In this document: positions 42,871-54,388 of the stretch, one piece after another
How positions within the stretch are numbered: position 1 is the stretch's first letter
How the letters are laid out: each line of letters begins with the position of its first letter
Assembly (NCBI RefSeq): GCF_003583405.1
Contig: NZ_QXEC01000004.1
Location: forward strand, 62,001 to 126,000
Source: Micromonospora radicis
Lineage (GTDB): Bacteria; Actinomycetota; Actinomycetes; Mycobacteriales; Micromonosporaceae
Direction: 5' to 3'
Length of the DNA stretch: 64,000 nt
Translations under genes and position numbers: made by a program
The notes under the pieces: generated by a model
What the model was told of the DNA's origin: nothing
Databases searched by the model: none
The model's input: only the letters and a program-made list of their open reading frames with translations

Positions 42871-44199
42871 TCAGCAGGCGGCGCCGACGGTGAGTAGGTT
42901 GCCGTCGGGGATGGCGATCGGCTGCCGGGGAGCCGGCACCCCGACGGTGGCGCGGCGGGACTGCGCCGGGGCGTGTTCGCGGCGGGCGGTGGCGTACGTC
43001 TCGGCGGTCCGGGCGGCGATGGTGGCCCAGCCGTACCGCTGGCCGACCATGCTGCGGGCCTGCCGGGCGACCCGGCGGGCGAAGACCTCGTTGCCGATGA
43101 GCTGGCCGACCGCGCCGGCCAGCGCCGACGGGTCGCTGTGCGGGAAGGTCACGCCGGTGACGCCGGGTTCGACGATCTCGGCCAGGCCGCCGGTACGGGC
43201 CACCGCCAGCGGCGCCCCGGCCGCCGCCGCCTCCAGCGCCACCATGCCGAACGGCTCGTAGAGACTAGGTACGACGGTCGCGTCGGTGGCGCCGAGCACC
43301 GCCGGCAGCTGGGTGTTGTCGAGGAACCCGGCGAAGCGTACGGTGCCGTCGAGCCCGAGCTGGCGGGTCCGTTCCTCCAACTCGCCCCGGTACGGGCCGT
43401 CACCGGCGATCAGCACCCGCAGCCCGGGGTGTCGGGCCCGCAGCTGCGGTACGGCGTCCACCAGGTGCTGCACGCCCTTCTCGTAGACCAGCCGGCCGGC
43501 GTAGCCGACAAGTGGTCCGTCACCGGCGAACCGGGCCCGGGCCGAGGCGACCGCGCGGGGGCGGGCCCGCCAGGCCCGGTCGTCGACGCCGTTGGCCACC
43601 ACGTCGACCTGGTCGGCGGGCAACCCGAACAGCGTGGTGACCTGTTCCCGCATGTAGCCGGAGCAGGCGATCAGTCGGGTGGAGGCGCTGCTGAGCCAGT
43701 GCTCGACGCCGTGGATGGTGCGGTTCATCTCCGCCGGCAGCCAGCCCTGGTGCCGGCCCGCCTCGGTGGCGTGCATCGTGGTCACCAGCGGCAGGTGCAG
43801 GTACTCGGCCAGGGTGATGGCGGTGTGCGCGACCAGCCAGTCGTGGGCGTGGACGACGTCGTAGTCGCCGGTGTCGGCGGCCCGCAGCGCGGCGCGGGTC
43901 AGGGTGTGGTTGAACGCCATCGTCCAGGCCAGCAGCGAGTTGGTGGCCAGCGGGAAGGTGACCGGATCCTCGGCGGCGCGCAGCACGCGTACGCCGTCGA
44001 CGTGCTCCTCCAGCGGCGCGCCGTCGGCGTGCCGGGTGACGACGGTGACCTCGTGGCCGGCGGCGGCCAGCGCCACGGAGAGGGCGTGCACGTGTCGGCC
44101 GAGTCCGCCGACGAGGACGGGCGGGTACTCCCAGGACAACATCAGCACCCGCTGCGAACGTACGGGGTTGATGTCGATCACGTCGGCGTTCGGTGACAC
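42871..44199 (-). CDS. Glycosyltransferase family 4 (GT-B) protein
   Basis: A 442-residue GT-B enzyme. The N-terminal domain begins VLMLSWEYPPVLVGGLGRHV, typical of glycogen-synthase-like GT4 enzymes. The C-terminal nucleotide-sugar domain has VGYAGRLVYEKGV, IAGDGPY and the E-x7-E motif in YEPFGMVALEAAAAG. GTG 44199 is supported by AAGGGGG about 5 nt upstream. Neighbours are a glycogen-debranching enzyme and a GH63-like glucosidase, so it may synthesise an alpha-glucan or glucosylated storage compound. Acceptor and donor are not determined. Confidence 0.85.
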   Translation of the reverse strand: MSPNADVIDINPVRSQRVLMLSWEYPPVLVGGLGRHVHALSVALAAAGHEVTVVTRHADGAPLEEHVDGVRVLRAAEDPVTFPLATNSLLAWTMAFNHTLTRAALRAADTGDYDVVHAHDWLVAHTAITLAEYLHLPLVTTMHATEAGRHQGWLPAEMNRTIHGVEHWLSSASTRLIACSGYMREQVTTLFGLPADQVDVVANGVDDRAWRARPRAVASARARFAGDGPLVGYAGRLVYEKGVQHLVDAVPQLRARHPGLRVLIAGDGPYRGELEERTRQLGLDGTVRFAGFLDNTQLPAVLGATDATVVPSLYEPFGMVALEAAAAGAPLAVARTGGLAEIVEPGVTGVTFPHSDPSALAGAVGQLIGNEVFARRVARQARSMVGQRYGWATIAARTAETYATARREHAPAQSRRATVGVPAPRQPIAIPDGNLLTVGAAC

Positions 44200-44559
44200 A
44201 CGCGCCCCCTTGGAGTTCGTCTCCGCGCGGCCGTCTCCCCGCCCCCCGGTGGGCGGCGCTCGCGTCGCGGCTGGATCACGCCCAATCCTGCTCGCAGCTG
44301 GATAACCAGCGGAGACGTAGCCGTTGCGGGGGTGTAAAGCGCAGTACGCGAACGGCTCGCGGGTGGTAGGAGCGAGCCGCTGCGACACCTCCTGCGACAG
44401 CCGTAGGAGTGCGGCCGCCGTACCTCCCACAGCTGTCTGATGACCTGCCCCGGCCCGGTTCGTAGGTTCTATCCGGACGGTGCACCCAGGGGCTCATGGG
44501 CCGCGTGCCAGCACCGGCGCGTGGCGGCCGAGGTCAGGTGCCTTGGAAGGAGAAGCACG
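44200..44559. other. Divergent intergenic region with short inverted repeat
   Basis: This 360-bp region separates the divergent GT4 and peptidase genes. CACCTCCT (44386-44393) pairs with AGGAGTG (44405-44411) as a small hairpin. GGAAGGAG at 44546-44553 is the ribosome site of the peptidase. No gene is evident. Confidence 0.45.
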
Positions 44560-46467
44560 ATGCGAACCACGAGGCGATGGTGGGCGAGAGCGGTGGCGGT
44601 CGCGATGATCGCGGCCGTGCTGCCCGTGACCCCGGCCACCGCGCAGCCCGCCGCTGCGGAACTGGTCATCACCGACGGCGTGACGCAGCCGGTCTTCGGC
44701 TACGCCGACGCGATCCGCGAGCGGATCTTCGTCACCTCCGATGTCGACACCGACGGCGACGGTGCGCTCGACGTCGTGGCGATGGACATCATCCGCCCCA
44801 ATGCCAGCGACGAGGGCCTGCGGGTACCGGTGGTGATGGACGCCAGCCCCTACTACTCGACGGTGTGCCGGGGCAACGACAGTGAGTGCAAGGCCGACCT
44901 GGACGGCGACGGCCTGCTCGACCGGTGGCCGCTGTTCTACGACAACTACTTCGTGCCGCGGGGCTACGCGGTCGTGCTGCTCGACATGATCGGCACCAAC
45001 AACTCGACCGGCTGCCCGGTCACCGGCGGCAACGCGGACAACCTCAGCGCGCCGACCGCCATCGACTGGTTCAACGGCCGCCGCAAGGGCTTCGACGCCG
45101 CCGGCAACGAGGTCGTCGCCGACTGGCACAACGGCAAGACCGGCATGATCGGCAAGTCGTACGACGGCACCCTGGCCAACGCCGCCGCGGCCAACGGCGT
45201 CGAGGGCCTGGCCACCATCGTGCCGATCTCGGCCATCTCCAGCTGGTACGACTACTCGCGCAGCAACGGCCTGGTGACCCGGGCCAACAACTACTCGGGC
45301 AGCCTGGCCAACACCGTCACCAACCCGAACCGCCGGGCGTACTGCGCCCCGGTGCGGACCCAGCTCGGTCAGGGCGGCGACGACGTCACCGGCGACTACA
45401 GCGACTTCTGGGCGGAGCGGGACTACGTGCCGCACGCGGACCAGGTACGGGCCAGCGTCTTCCTGGTGCACGGCATCAACGACGACAACGTGCGGGCCGA
45501 CCACTTCAGCAAGTGGTGGTACGCCCTGGCCGAGCAGAACGTGCCGCGCAAGCTGTGGCTGACCGGTACCGGGCACATCGATCCGTTCGACTTCCGCCGC
45601 GCGGAGTGGGTGGACACCCTGCACCGCTGGTTCGACTTCTGGCTGCAGGGCATCGACAACGGGATCATGGCCGAGCCGATGGTCGACGTCGAGCGGCTGC
45701 CGGACGTCTGGGAGACGCACGCCGACTGGCCGCTGCCGGGCACCCAGCCGACCCAGGTGTTCCTGCGCGCCGGCACCGACGGCGGCCCGGGTGGGCTGTC
45801 GGTGCGGTCCGGCCCCGGCAACCGGTCGGCCACCTTCACCGACACGCCGACGATGAGCCAGGCCAACGCGATCCGGCACCCGTCGGACCCGCAGGCCAAC
45901 AAGGACAACCGGCTGGTCTTCCTCTCCGCGCCGCTGACCGCGCCGCTGCACATCTCCGGCACGCCGATCGTCCGGATCAAGGCGTCGGTCGACGGTACGG
46001 ACACCAGCTTCGCCGGGCTGCTCGTGGACTACGGCACCCGGGAGCGGTTCAGCACCGTCGGCGACGGCATCCGGACCCTCACCACCGAGGACTGCTGGGG
46101 TGAGCGGGCCGACTTCGGTGGGTACGCGGAGGAGGCCTGCTACCGGCAGGTCGCCAAGACCGTGGCGAGCAACCCGCAGGAACTGGTCACCAAGGGCATC
46201 GTCGACGGGCTGAACCTGGACTCGCTGTCGGTGTCCACGCCGCTGGTGCCCGGCCAGAAGTACGCGGTCGACGTGCCGCTGATGCCGGAGGACTACGTCT
46301 TCGAGGCCGGCCACCAGATCGGTGTGGTGCTGCTCGGTTCGTACTCCGGTTACAGCAGCCGGGCCAAGCAGACCCGGGCGGAGATCACCGTGCACTTCGA
46401 CAGCACCCGGATCACCCTGCCGGTCGTGGGTGGCCGCCAGGCCGCCGTCGCGGCGGGCCTGGGCTGA
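44560..46467 (+). CDS. Secreted CocE/X-Pro dipeptidyl-peptidase-type hydrolase
   Basis: A 635-residue S15/CocE-family serine hydrolase. A classical signal peptide (ARAVAVAMIAAVLPVTPATA, probable cleavage near residue 28) directs export. The nucleophile lies in MIGKSYDGTLANAAAA, the Asp in LVHGINDDNVRADHF and the His in GTGHIDPFDF. The C-terminal beta-sandwich (jelly-roll) domain spans about residues 400-620. The ATG at 44560 has GGAAGGAG 7 nt upstream. Members release X-Pro dipeptides or hydrolyse esters outside the cell. It stands alone, followed by a strong terminator. Confidence 0.88.
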   Translation: MRTTRRWWARAVAVAMIAAVLPVTPATAQPAAAELVITDGVTQPVFGYADAIRERIFVTSDVDTDGDGALDVVAMDIIRPNASDEGLRVPVVMDASPYYSTVCRGNDSECKADLDGDGLLDRWPLFYDNYFVPRGYAVVLLDMIGTNNSTGCPVTGGNADNLSAPTAIDWFNGRRKGFDAAGNEVVADWHNGKTGMIGKSYDGTLANAAAANGVEGLATIVPISAISSWYDYSRSNGLVTRANNYSGSLANTVTNPNRRAYCAPVRTQLGQGGDDVTGDYSDFWAERDYVPHADQVRASVFLVHGINDDNVRADHFSKWWYALAEQNVPRKLWLTGTGHIDPFDFRRAEWVDTLHRWFDFWLQGIDNGIMAEPMVDVERLPDVWETHADWPLPGTQPTQVFLRAGTDGGPGGLSVRSGPGNRSATFTDTPTMSQANAIRHPSDPQANKDNRLVFLSAPLTAPLHISGTPIVRIKASVDGTDTSFAGLLVDYGTRERFSTVGDGIRTLTTEDCWGERADFGGYAEEACYRQVAKTVASNPQELVTKGIVDGLNLDSLSVSTPLVPGQKYAVDVPLMPEDYVFEAGHQIGVVLLGSYSGYSSRAKQTRAEITVHFDSTRITLPVVGGRQAAVAAGLG

Positions 46468-46474
46468 GCCGGTC

Positions 46475-46503
46475 GGTGGGGCACCCGGGTCGGGTGCCCC
46501 ACC
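46475..46503. terminator. Bidirectional hairpin terminator
   Basis: A perfect 13-bp stem (GGTGGGGCACCCG, GGT loop, CGGGTGCCCCACC) lies between the convergent peptidase and debranching-enzyme genes. It has no T-run, as is usual for actinobacterial terminators. Confidence 0.8.
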
Positions 46504-46537
46504 GGTCCACCGGCGCGGGGCCGGACCGGACCGGGCG

Positions 46538-48469
46538 CTACCGGCGGGCGCGCAGCAGCTCCGCGACCGACCAGGCCTGGAAGGGACAGCCGGTGGCGGT
46601 GTACGGGGCCGACCCGTCGGCGGTCTCGCTGACCGAACCGAGGCCGTACTCGGTGAGGTGCGCCTCCAACCCGACGAACAGCTCGTCGACGGGCAGGCCG
46701 GCCCGCCGGGTGGCGTCGGCGTACGGGCCGATCAGCCACGGCCAGACGGTGCCCTGGTGGTATGCGCTGTCCCGCTCGGCCGGCCCGCCCCGGTGCCGCC
46801 CGGTGAAGCCGGGGCACTCGGGGGAGAGGCTGCGCGGTCCCAGCGGGGTGAGCAGCCCGGCGCCGACCAGGCCGAGTGCCCGGGGCTCCGGCTCCAGCGG
46901 CGCGTTCGGCAACGACCAGGCCAGCAACTGGTTGGGGCGCAGCAGGTCGTCGTCGTGGTGGGCCGCGCCACCGAGGGGGTACGCCGGTGCGGGCGCGTCG
47001 ACCACGTCGTGCAGCCAGCCGGCCGGGGTGGGGAAGCGGTCGCGGAACGACTTGACCGCCCGTTCGTGCAGCCGGTGCAGCCCGTCGGCGTCCTGCCCGG
47101 CCAGCTCCGCGAGTTCCGCGACCCCGGCCACCCCGTTGATCCACAGGGCGTTGACCTCGACCGGCTTGCCGTGTCGAGGGGTGACCGGTACCCCGTACAC
47201 CCGGGCGTCCATCCAGGTCAGCGCGGCCCCCGGGGCGCCGGAGGTGAGCAGGCCGTCGGCCGGGTCGACGACGATGCCGTACCGGGTGCCGTGCTGGTGG
47301 GCGTCGATCACCGTGCAGAGCGCCGGCAGTAGTTCGTCGCCGAGGTCGGTGTCGCCGGTGACGGTGACGTGCCGGCTGACCGCGTGCAGGAACCACAGCG
47401 TGCCGTCGACCGTGTTGTACTCGACCCGGCCGGTGTCGGCGGTGTTGGCCAGCATCCCCTCCGACAGCGTCGCCGCGTACGAGCGCAGCAGCTCCCGGCC
47501 CGTCTCGGCGCGGCCGGTACGCAGGAACAACCCCTCGTAGGAGATCATCGTGTCCCGCGACCAGGCGCCGAACCACGGGTAGCCGGCGACCACGTCCGGC
47601 CCGCTCGGGGTCCGCACCACGAACGCGTCGGCGGCCAGCGTCAGGGTCGCCTCGACCGCGTCGGCCGGCTTGGCCGCCGCCACCACCGCCCGGTTGCGCT
47701 GCCGGGCCGCCGCCACCACCCGCGGTCCGGGTGGTGGCTCCTGCTCCAGGTCGCCCGCCCAGGCCAGCACCGACACGGTGTCGCCGGGGTGGCGCAGGGT
47801 GTCGCGGAACTGGCCCGCGTACCAGAGGTCCTCCTCCGGGTGCAGGCCGCGCGCCGCCTCCTCGCGGTGGTAGACGCCCCGCCACCAGTGGCCCTGCGGC
47901 GTCCAACCGGGCCCGGACAGCCGGTACGCGCCCTCGACCACCGCGCCGCCGTCGACCGGGTCCATCCGCAGCGGCGGCCCGTCGGCGCGGCGCTCGCCGT
48001 GCGCGTCGCGCCAGGTGCAGGCGGCGGCGAGTTCCAGTTCGACCGGGCCCCCGCTGACCAGCCGGTGCACCACCGCCACGCAGGAGCGGCCGTGGACGGT
48101 GGCCAGCTCCCGCTCGATCACCACGTCACCGATCCGCCACCGCCAGCGCGGCAGGCCGTCGACCAGATCGAAGCGCTCCAGCAGTTCGAAGCCGCGCGGG
48201 TCGACGTCGCCGGAGAGCCACTCGTGCGCGCCGAGGCGGATCCGGGCGCCGGAGGGCAGCAGCACCGCCGGGTCGAGGCTGACCAGTCCCACTTTCCGGG
48301 AGGCCGGGGTTTCTCCCGGCACCACCAGCAGCCCGTGGTAGCGGCGGGTACGCAATCCGGCGACGGTGCCCATGGCGTACCCGCCGAGACCGTCGGGCAC
48401 CAGCCATTCGCGGCCGGCGGCGCTGCTCAGCTCGCCGCAGACCTGGGAACCGAAGCGAATCTCGATCAA
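46538..48469 (-). CDS. Glycogen debranching enzyme (amylo-alpha-1,6-glucosidase family)
   Basis: A 643-residue enzyme. The N-terminal domain (WLVPDGLGGYAMGTVAGLRT, RRYHGLLV) is that of archaeal/actinobacterial debranching enzymes. The C-terminal (alpha/alpha)6 domain holds YPWFGAWSRDTMISYEGLFL with the catalytic Asp region, and HQGTVWPWLIGPYADA near the end. The start is a TTG at 48469 placed directly after GGAGGAAAG; the long open frame upstream is antisense to the next gene. It is divergent from the GH63-like gene with only 42 bp between them, so a shared control region is likely. Acts on alpha-1,6 branches. Confidence 0.85.
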   Translation of the reverse strand: MIEIRFGSQVCGELSSAAGREWLVPDGLGGYAMGTVAGLRTRRYHGLLVVPGETPASRKVGLVSLDPAVLLPSGARIRLGAHEWLSGDVDPRGFELLERFDLVDGLPRWRWRIGDVVIERELATVHGRSCVAVVHRLVSGGPVELELAAACTWRDAHGERRADGPPLRMDPVDGGAVVEGAYRLSGPGWTPQGHWWRGVYHREEAARGLHPEEDLWYAGQFRDTLRHPGDTVSVLAWAGDLEQEPPPGPRVVAAARQRNRAVVAAAKPADAVEATLTLAADAFVVRTPSGPDVVAGYPWFGAWSRDTMISYEGLFLRTGRAETGRELLRSYAATLSEGMLANTADTGRVEYNTVDGTLWFLHAVSRHVTVTGDTDLGDELLPALCTVIDAHQHGTRYGIVVDPADGLLTSGAPGAALTWMDARVYGVPVTPRHGKPVEVNALWINGVAGVAELAELAGQDADGLHRLHERAVKSFRDRFPTPAGWLHDVVDAPAPAYPLGGAAHHDDDLLRPNQLLAWSLPNAPLEPEPRALGLVGAGLLTPLGPRSLSPECPGFTGRHRGGPAERDSAYHQGTVWPWLIGPYADATRRAGLPVDELFVGLEAHLTEYGLGSVSETADGSAPYTATGCPFQAWSVAELLRARR

Positions 48470-48511
48470 CTTTCCTCCACCGGCGGCGAGGTGTAACACG
48501 ACACGACGACA

Positions 48512-51214
<2,703 letters not shown>

Positions 51215-51417
51215 TCCGGGTGGGTGGGTTTTGCACCATGCCCCGGCGGCTGGGTCGGGACCGGCTGTGGCGCTTCGCCGTGACGGCGCGGTGTCGAGCA
51301 CGCCTGGACACCGCCGTTACAGCGGAACCGAGTAGATCACATCCCGGTCCGGGGCGGACAGTCGCCAATCCGTCGCCGGAGGGTCACGCTGGGTCGCGCA
51401 CGGCTACCATCGGCTGC

Positions 51418-51990
51418 GTGTTGGGCACAGACGACCCGGACACCGGGCGAGACGGAGACGCGATCGTCAGCACCGCCTGGCAGTTGGCCGAGGCCGAGGG
51501 CTGGGCAGCGGTGACCGCCCGCCGGTTGGCCGAACACGCCGCCGTCGATCTCGGCGCACTCTACGAGCGCTTCGCCGACCGGGACGCGGTGGTCGCCGCA
51601 GTCGCGGTGCGCGGCTTCGCCGACCTGGCCACCGCGCTGACCGCCGCGCGTACGGCCGCCAGCACCCCAGCTCAGGCGTGGCCCGCAGTGATGGCGGCCT
51701 ACCTGGATTTCGCGTACGCCAATCCCGAGGTGTACGACGCGATGTTCGCGCACACCCCCGACCTGACCCTGGGTGCCGAACAGGCTCCCGAGACGGTCGC
51801 GGCGACCTTCGGTGAACTCCGCGCCGCCCTGACCCCGCTGTCCGCCGGCCGAGACCCGGACACCCTGGCCGAACTCGGCTGGAGCCTCCTGCACGGCATG
51901 GTGATGCTCACCCGCGGCGGTCGCCTCCGCCCCGAAGCCCAGGACGAACGCGAATCCCTCCTGACCCACCCCCTCTTCCCCGCTTCCTGA
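51418..51990 (+). CDS. TetR/AcrR-family regulator
   Basis: A 190-residue regulator. The helix-turn-helix spans about residues 14-60 (IVSTAWQLAEAEGWAAVTAR, HAAVDLGALYERFADRDAVV), followed by a TetR C-terminal ligand domain with a WHG-type region (TPAQAWPAVMAAYLDFAYAN). Start GTG 51418 is chosen from the domain boundary; no good ribosome site is seen. It has no obvious partner gene; the upstream 200 bp carry no palindrome I could recognise. Confidence 0.78.
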   Translation: MLGTDDPDTGRDGDAIVSTAWQLAEAEGWAAVTARRLAEHAAVDLGALYERFADRDAVVAAVAVRGFADLATALTAARTAASTPAQAWPAVMAAYLDFAYANPEVYDAMFAHTPDLTLGAEQAPETVAATFGELRAALTPLSAGRDPDTLAELGWSLLHGMVMLTRGGRLRPEAQDERESLLTHPLFPAS

Positions 51991-52011
51991 CCCCACCCTC
52001 CCCACCCCCGC

Positions 52012-52081
52012 CGATCATGCAGTCCTGGTCGCCCGTATGCCCCGCTTTGCGGGTAATGCGGAGTCAGGAAGTGCATGATCG
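52012..52081. repeat. Palindromic intergenic repeat, copy C
   Basis: CGATCATGCAGTCCTGGTCG (52012-52031) pairs imperfectly with a right arm ending GTGCATGATCG (52071-52081), with an inner ATGCCCCGC/GCGGGTAATG hairpin. It resembles copies A and B in ends, loop and size (~70 bp). Confidence 0.75.
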
Positions 52082-52211
52082 ACGACGTGGACGCTCATCG
52101 GGCGTCGGTGGTGGCGGAGTTGGAGCGGGTCGGGTTCCGTCGGTTGCGCTCCCGAACGGCCTTCACCCCCGCGTAGCACCACTGCCGCCGCATCGGGCGG
52201 TGTCCGCGCCG

Positions 52212-52260
52212 CAATCTTGGACAGTTTCCGTTAGCTGCTCGCGGAAACTGTCCAAGATTG
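52212..52260. repeat. Palindromic repeat, copy D (perfect 19-bp arms)
   Basis: CAATCTTGGACAGTTTCCG (52212-52230) and its exact reverse complement (52242-52260) flank an 11-bp loop. The core ATCTTGGACAGTTTCCG is identical to that of copy E at 59779. Confidence 0.85.
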
Positions 52261-52312
52261 ACAATGGAAGTGGCGGGCGGGTTATCGGGTCGTCGTGGGG
52301 CGGGCGGTTTTC

Positions 52313-52318
52313 TAGAGT
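52313..52318 (+). promoter_or_regulatory. -10 element of a probable leaderless HAD transcript
   Basis: TAGAGT ends 6 nt before the GTG at 52325, the spacing expected when transcription begins at the start codon. No ribosome site is present between them. Confidence 0.45.
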
Positions 52319-52324
52319 CACCGG

Positions 52325-53035
52325 GTGACTGCTGACGAGATGGTGGTCGAGCCGGGCCGGTTGCTCGTCTTCGACGCCGACGACACGCTCTGGGAGAACA
52401 ATGTCGTCTTCGAGCGGGTGATCGAGGACTTCCTCGCCTGGCTGGACCATCCCACCCTGGACCAGGTGCAGATCCGGGCCGTGCTCGACGACATCGAGCG
52501 GGCCAACGCGGTCGCCCACGGGTACGGCAGCAAGATCTTCCTGCGGAGCCTGCGCGAGTGCCTGGAACGGCTGCGGCAGCGGCCGGCCACCGAGGCGGAA
52601 CGCCGTGAGATCGACGAGCTGGCGGTGGCGCTGCTGACCCACCGGATCGAGCTGATGCCCGGGGTGGCCGACGCGCTCGACGAGTTGGCCGATCGGCACG
52701 AGTTGTTGTTGCTGACCAAGGGGGAACGCGAGGAGCAGCAGCGCAAGCTGGACGCCTGCGGGCTGCTGCACCACTTCACCGCGGCACACATCGTGCCGGA
52801 GAAGGACGTCGGGACGTACCGTTGGCTGGCCCGGGAACACGCGGTCGACCCGGCCCGGGCCTGGATGATCGGCAACTCGCCGCGGTCGGACATCCTGCCC
52901 GCCCGTGCCGCGGGTTGGCGGGCGGTGTTCATCCCGAACGCCAACACCTGGGTGTTGGAACACGACGAGCTGGATCCGACCGACGCGGGTGTGCTGCGGC
53001 TGAGCGCCTTTCCGGACCTGCTCCGCCACTTCTGA
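52325..53035 (+). CDS. HAD-superfamily hydrolase (phosphatase)
   Basis: A 236-residue HAD protein. Motif I is VFDADDTLWENN (nucleophile and general-acid Asp), motif II is LLLLTKGE (Thr), the motif III Lys is in VPEKDVGTYRWL, and motif IV is MIGNSPRSDILPARAAG with its acidic residue. The helical cap lies between motifs I and II. The motif I form DADDTLW occurs in small-molecule phosphatases. Likely translated from a leaderless mRNA. The substrate is unknown. Confidence 0.88.
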   Translation: MTADEMVVEPGRLLVFDADDTLWENNVVFERVIEDFLAWLDHPTLDQVQIRAVLDDIERANAVAHGYGSKIFLRSLRECLERLRQRPATEAERREIDELAVALLTHRIELMPGVADALDELADRHELLLLTKGEREEQQRKLDACGLLHHFTAAHIVPEKDVGTYRWLAREHAVDPARAWMIGNSPRSDILPARAAGWRAVFIPNANTWVLEHDELDPTDAGVLRLSAFPDLLRHF

Positions 53036-53375
53036 ACCGAGGTACGGTCCGATCTTGATCAGCGCCGGTGGCCGGCCGGGTGTTACACCCACCTGCCGGT
53101 TTTTGATCCTGTTGGTAATCCTCCGTTCCGGCGCGCGCCGGCTGTTGTCTGCCCGCCGTCGCGCGCCTAGCCTCGCCTTCGGCGTCGCGATTCGCCGGGG
53201 TGGGTTGCGACGTCGGAGTTCGGTGTGGGGCACCGTGGAGCTGAGTGCGGGCGGGCCGGCTACCGTGCTGGGGCTGGTCGACACGCCGCGCCAGCACTTG
53301 GCCCGGTCCGCTGCCACGCCGAACTCGGGGGTCAGGGCCGGGGCGTGCGGGCCCGGTCCTGACCCGTTCCGATCC
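53036..53375. other. Non-coding region between HAD gene and the RusA-like unit
   Basis: About 340 bp without a credible gene; frames on both strands lack starts and motifs. GGGTGTTACACCC (53078-53090) is a small palindrome of possible regulatory or terminator function. Confidence 0.45.
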
Positions 53376-53645
53376 TCAGGTGACCTCGCCGCGGACGATG
53401 GCGATCGCGACCCGACAGAACTCGTCCATGTCAGGTTGGAAGCCGGCGGCGATGTCGGGGTGCAGCCCCGCCCGGGTCTCGTCGAGCAGCCGCTGGCACA
53501 CCTGCTCCACCGGCTCACCGGCGTAGCCGTCCCGGACCCGGTCGGCGGCCACCTGTAACGCCGAGGTCAGCTGTTCCTCCAGCGGCCCGCGTAGCTTCTC
53601 CTGCACCGGGTCGCGGGGTTCCAGCGTGACATGTGGCTCCGACAT
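53376..53645 (-). CDS. Small helical protein of unknown function
   Basis: An 89-residue acidic protein, mostly helical by appearance (DPVQEKLRGPLEEQLTSALQ, VEQVCQRLLDETRAGLHPDI) with no transmembrane segment or recognised motif. The ATG at 53645 has GGGAG about 6 nt upstream. It follows the possible RusA-like gene by 47 bp on the same strand, so the two are probably one transcript. It might be a small partner of that protein. Confidence 0.72.
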   Translation of the reverse strand: MSEPHVTLEPRDPVQEKLRGPLEEQLTSALQVAADRVRDGYAGEPVEQVCQRLLDETRAGLHPDIAAGFQPDMDEFCRVAIAIVRGEVT

Positions 53646-53692
53646 CGGCGCTCCCTTCGTCGGCGGCTGCGGTACCCCACCGCAGTCGTCGG

Positions 53693-54127
53693 TCAAACCG
53701 CATCCGGTACGGACGCGACCCGCACCTGGTACGAGAAGTCCTCGGCTGGTTCCTCGAGGTAGGACAGCCGGCGGATCTGCTTGTCGTCGTCGTAGAGCGC
53801 GACGTCGACCAGGACGCCCAGGTGCGCCAGACCGATGCTGGCGACCCGCTTCTTGTCCTGTAGCACCGCGCAGACCCCGCCGAGCAGGGTGCTGGCGTCG
53901 GAGGTACGGCGTCCGGGTGGACAGCGCAGGGTCAGGTCCACCTCGATCGGGCCGGACAGCGGCGTCCAGCCGGTCTGCTGTGCTGCCGCGCAGGCGGCCT
54001 GTAGCAGTGCGCGTACCCTCGTCGCCTGCCGATGTCCGGCGGCGAAGATGGACAATGCCTCGGTCTTGACCGGTGGCAGGCCGCTCACCTCGAACGTCAG
54101 GGCGAGAGCGCGGGTGTCCTGCACCAC
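53693..54127 (-). CDS. Small protein with possible RusA-like resolvase fold
   Basis: A 144-residue protein. The order of elements resembles RusA Holliday-junction endonucleases: an N-terminal strand (LTFEVSGLPPVK), a Lys/Arg helix (HRQATRVRALLQAACAAA), a central strand (PIEVDLTLRCPP), then GRRTSDASTLLGGVCAVLQD and an acidic DDDKQIRRLSY that could correspond to the catalytic DD-x-QI. The DLDN motif is only partly kept (SDAS). GTG 54127 has GAGGAGG about 7 nt upstream. The assignment is by motif order only. No prophage genes are nearby. Confidence 0.45.
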   Translation of the reverse strand: MVQDTRALALTFEVSGLPPVKTEALSIFAAGHRQATRVRALLQAACAAAQQTGWTPLSGPIEVDLTLRCPPGRRTSDASTLLGGVCAVLQDKKRVASIGLAHLGVLVDVALYDDDKQIRRLSYLEEPAEDFSYQVRVASVPDAV

Positions 54128-54388
54128 GACGGCACCTCCTCGTTGCGGACGATCCTGCCCAACCGGTGAACCGGTGAGGGGCTGTTCCCGCGAGAACCAA
54201 CCGATCGGGCGGATCGGGGTCAGCCGGTGGCGTATCGACGGCGACGGCGTACGCGCTCACGGCGATGGCTCCGTGCAACGCTAGTCCACCCGAGAGTCAC
54301 CGGGTAGCACCCGGTCGGCCACCCGCCGGGTACGAAGGCACCGAATCCGCGAGTCGGCTGAGCCGTCGCGTCGACGTGCCGGGCAGGG

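Larger units (their letters stand above)
51991..52324. other. Repeat-bearing intergenic region with 33-codon ORF
   Basis: This region contains palindromic repeats C (52012-52081) and D (52212-52260). A short frame from ATG 52075 to TAG 52176 (33 residues, IDDVDAHRASVVAELERVGF) has coding-like composition and begins inside repeat C. It may be a gene remnant. The promoter of the HAD gene is at the end. Confidence 0.45.

Noticed and set aside
53055..53558. Plus-strand frame of ~167 codons after the HAD gene
   Set aside because: It has no ribosome site, no motif, and overlaps the well-supported 89-residue gene on the other strand.
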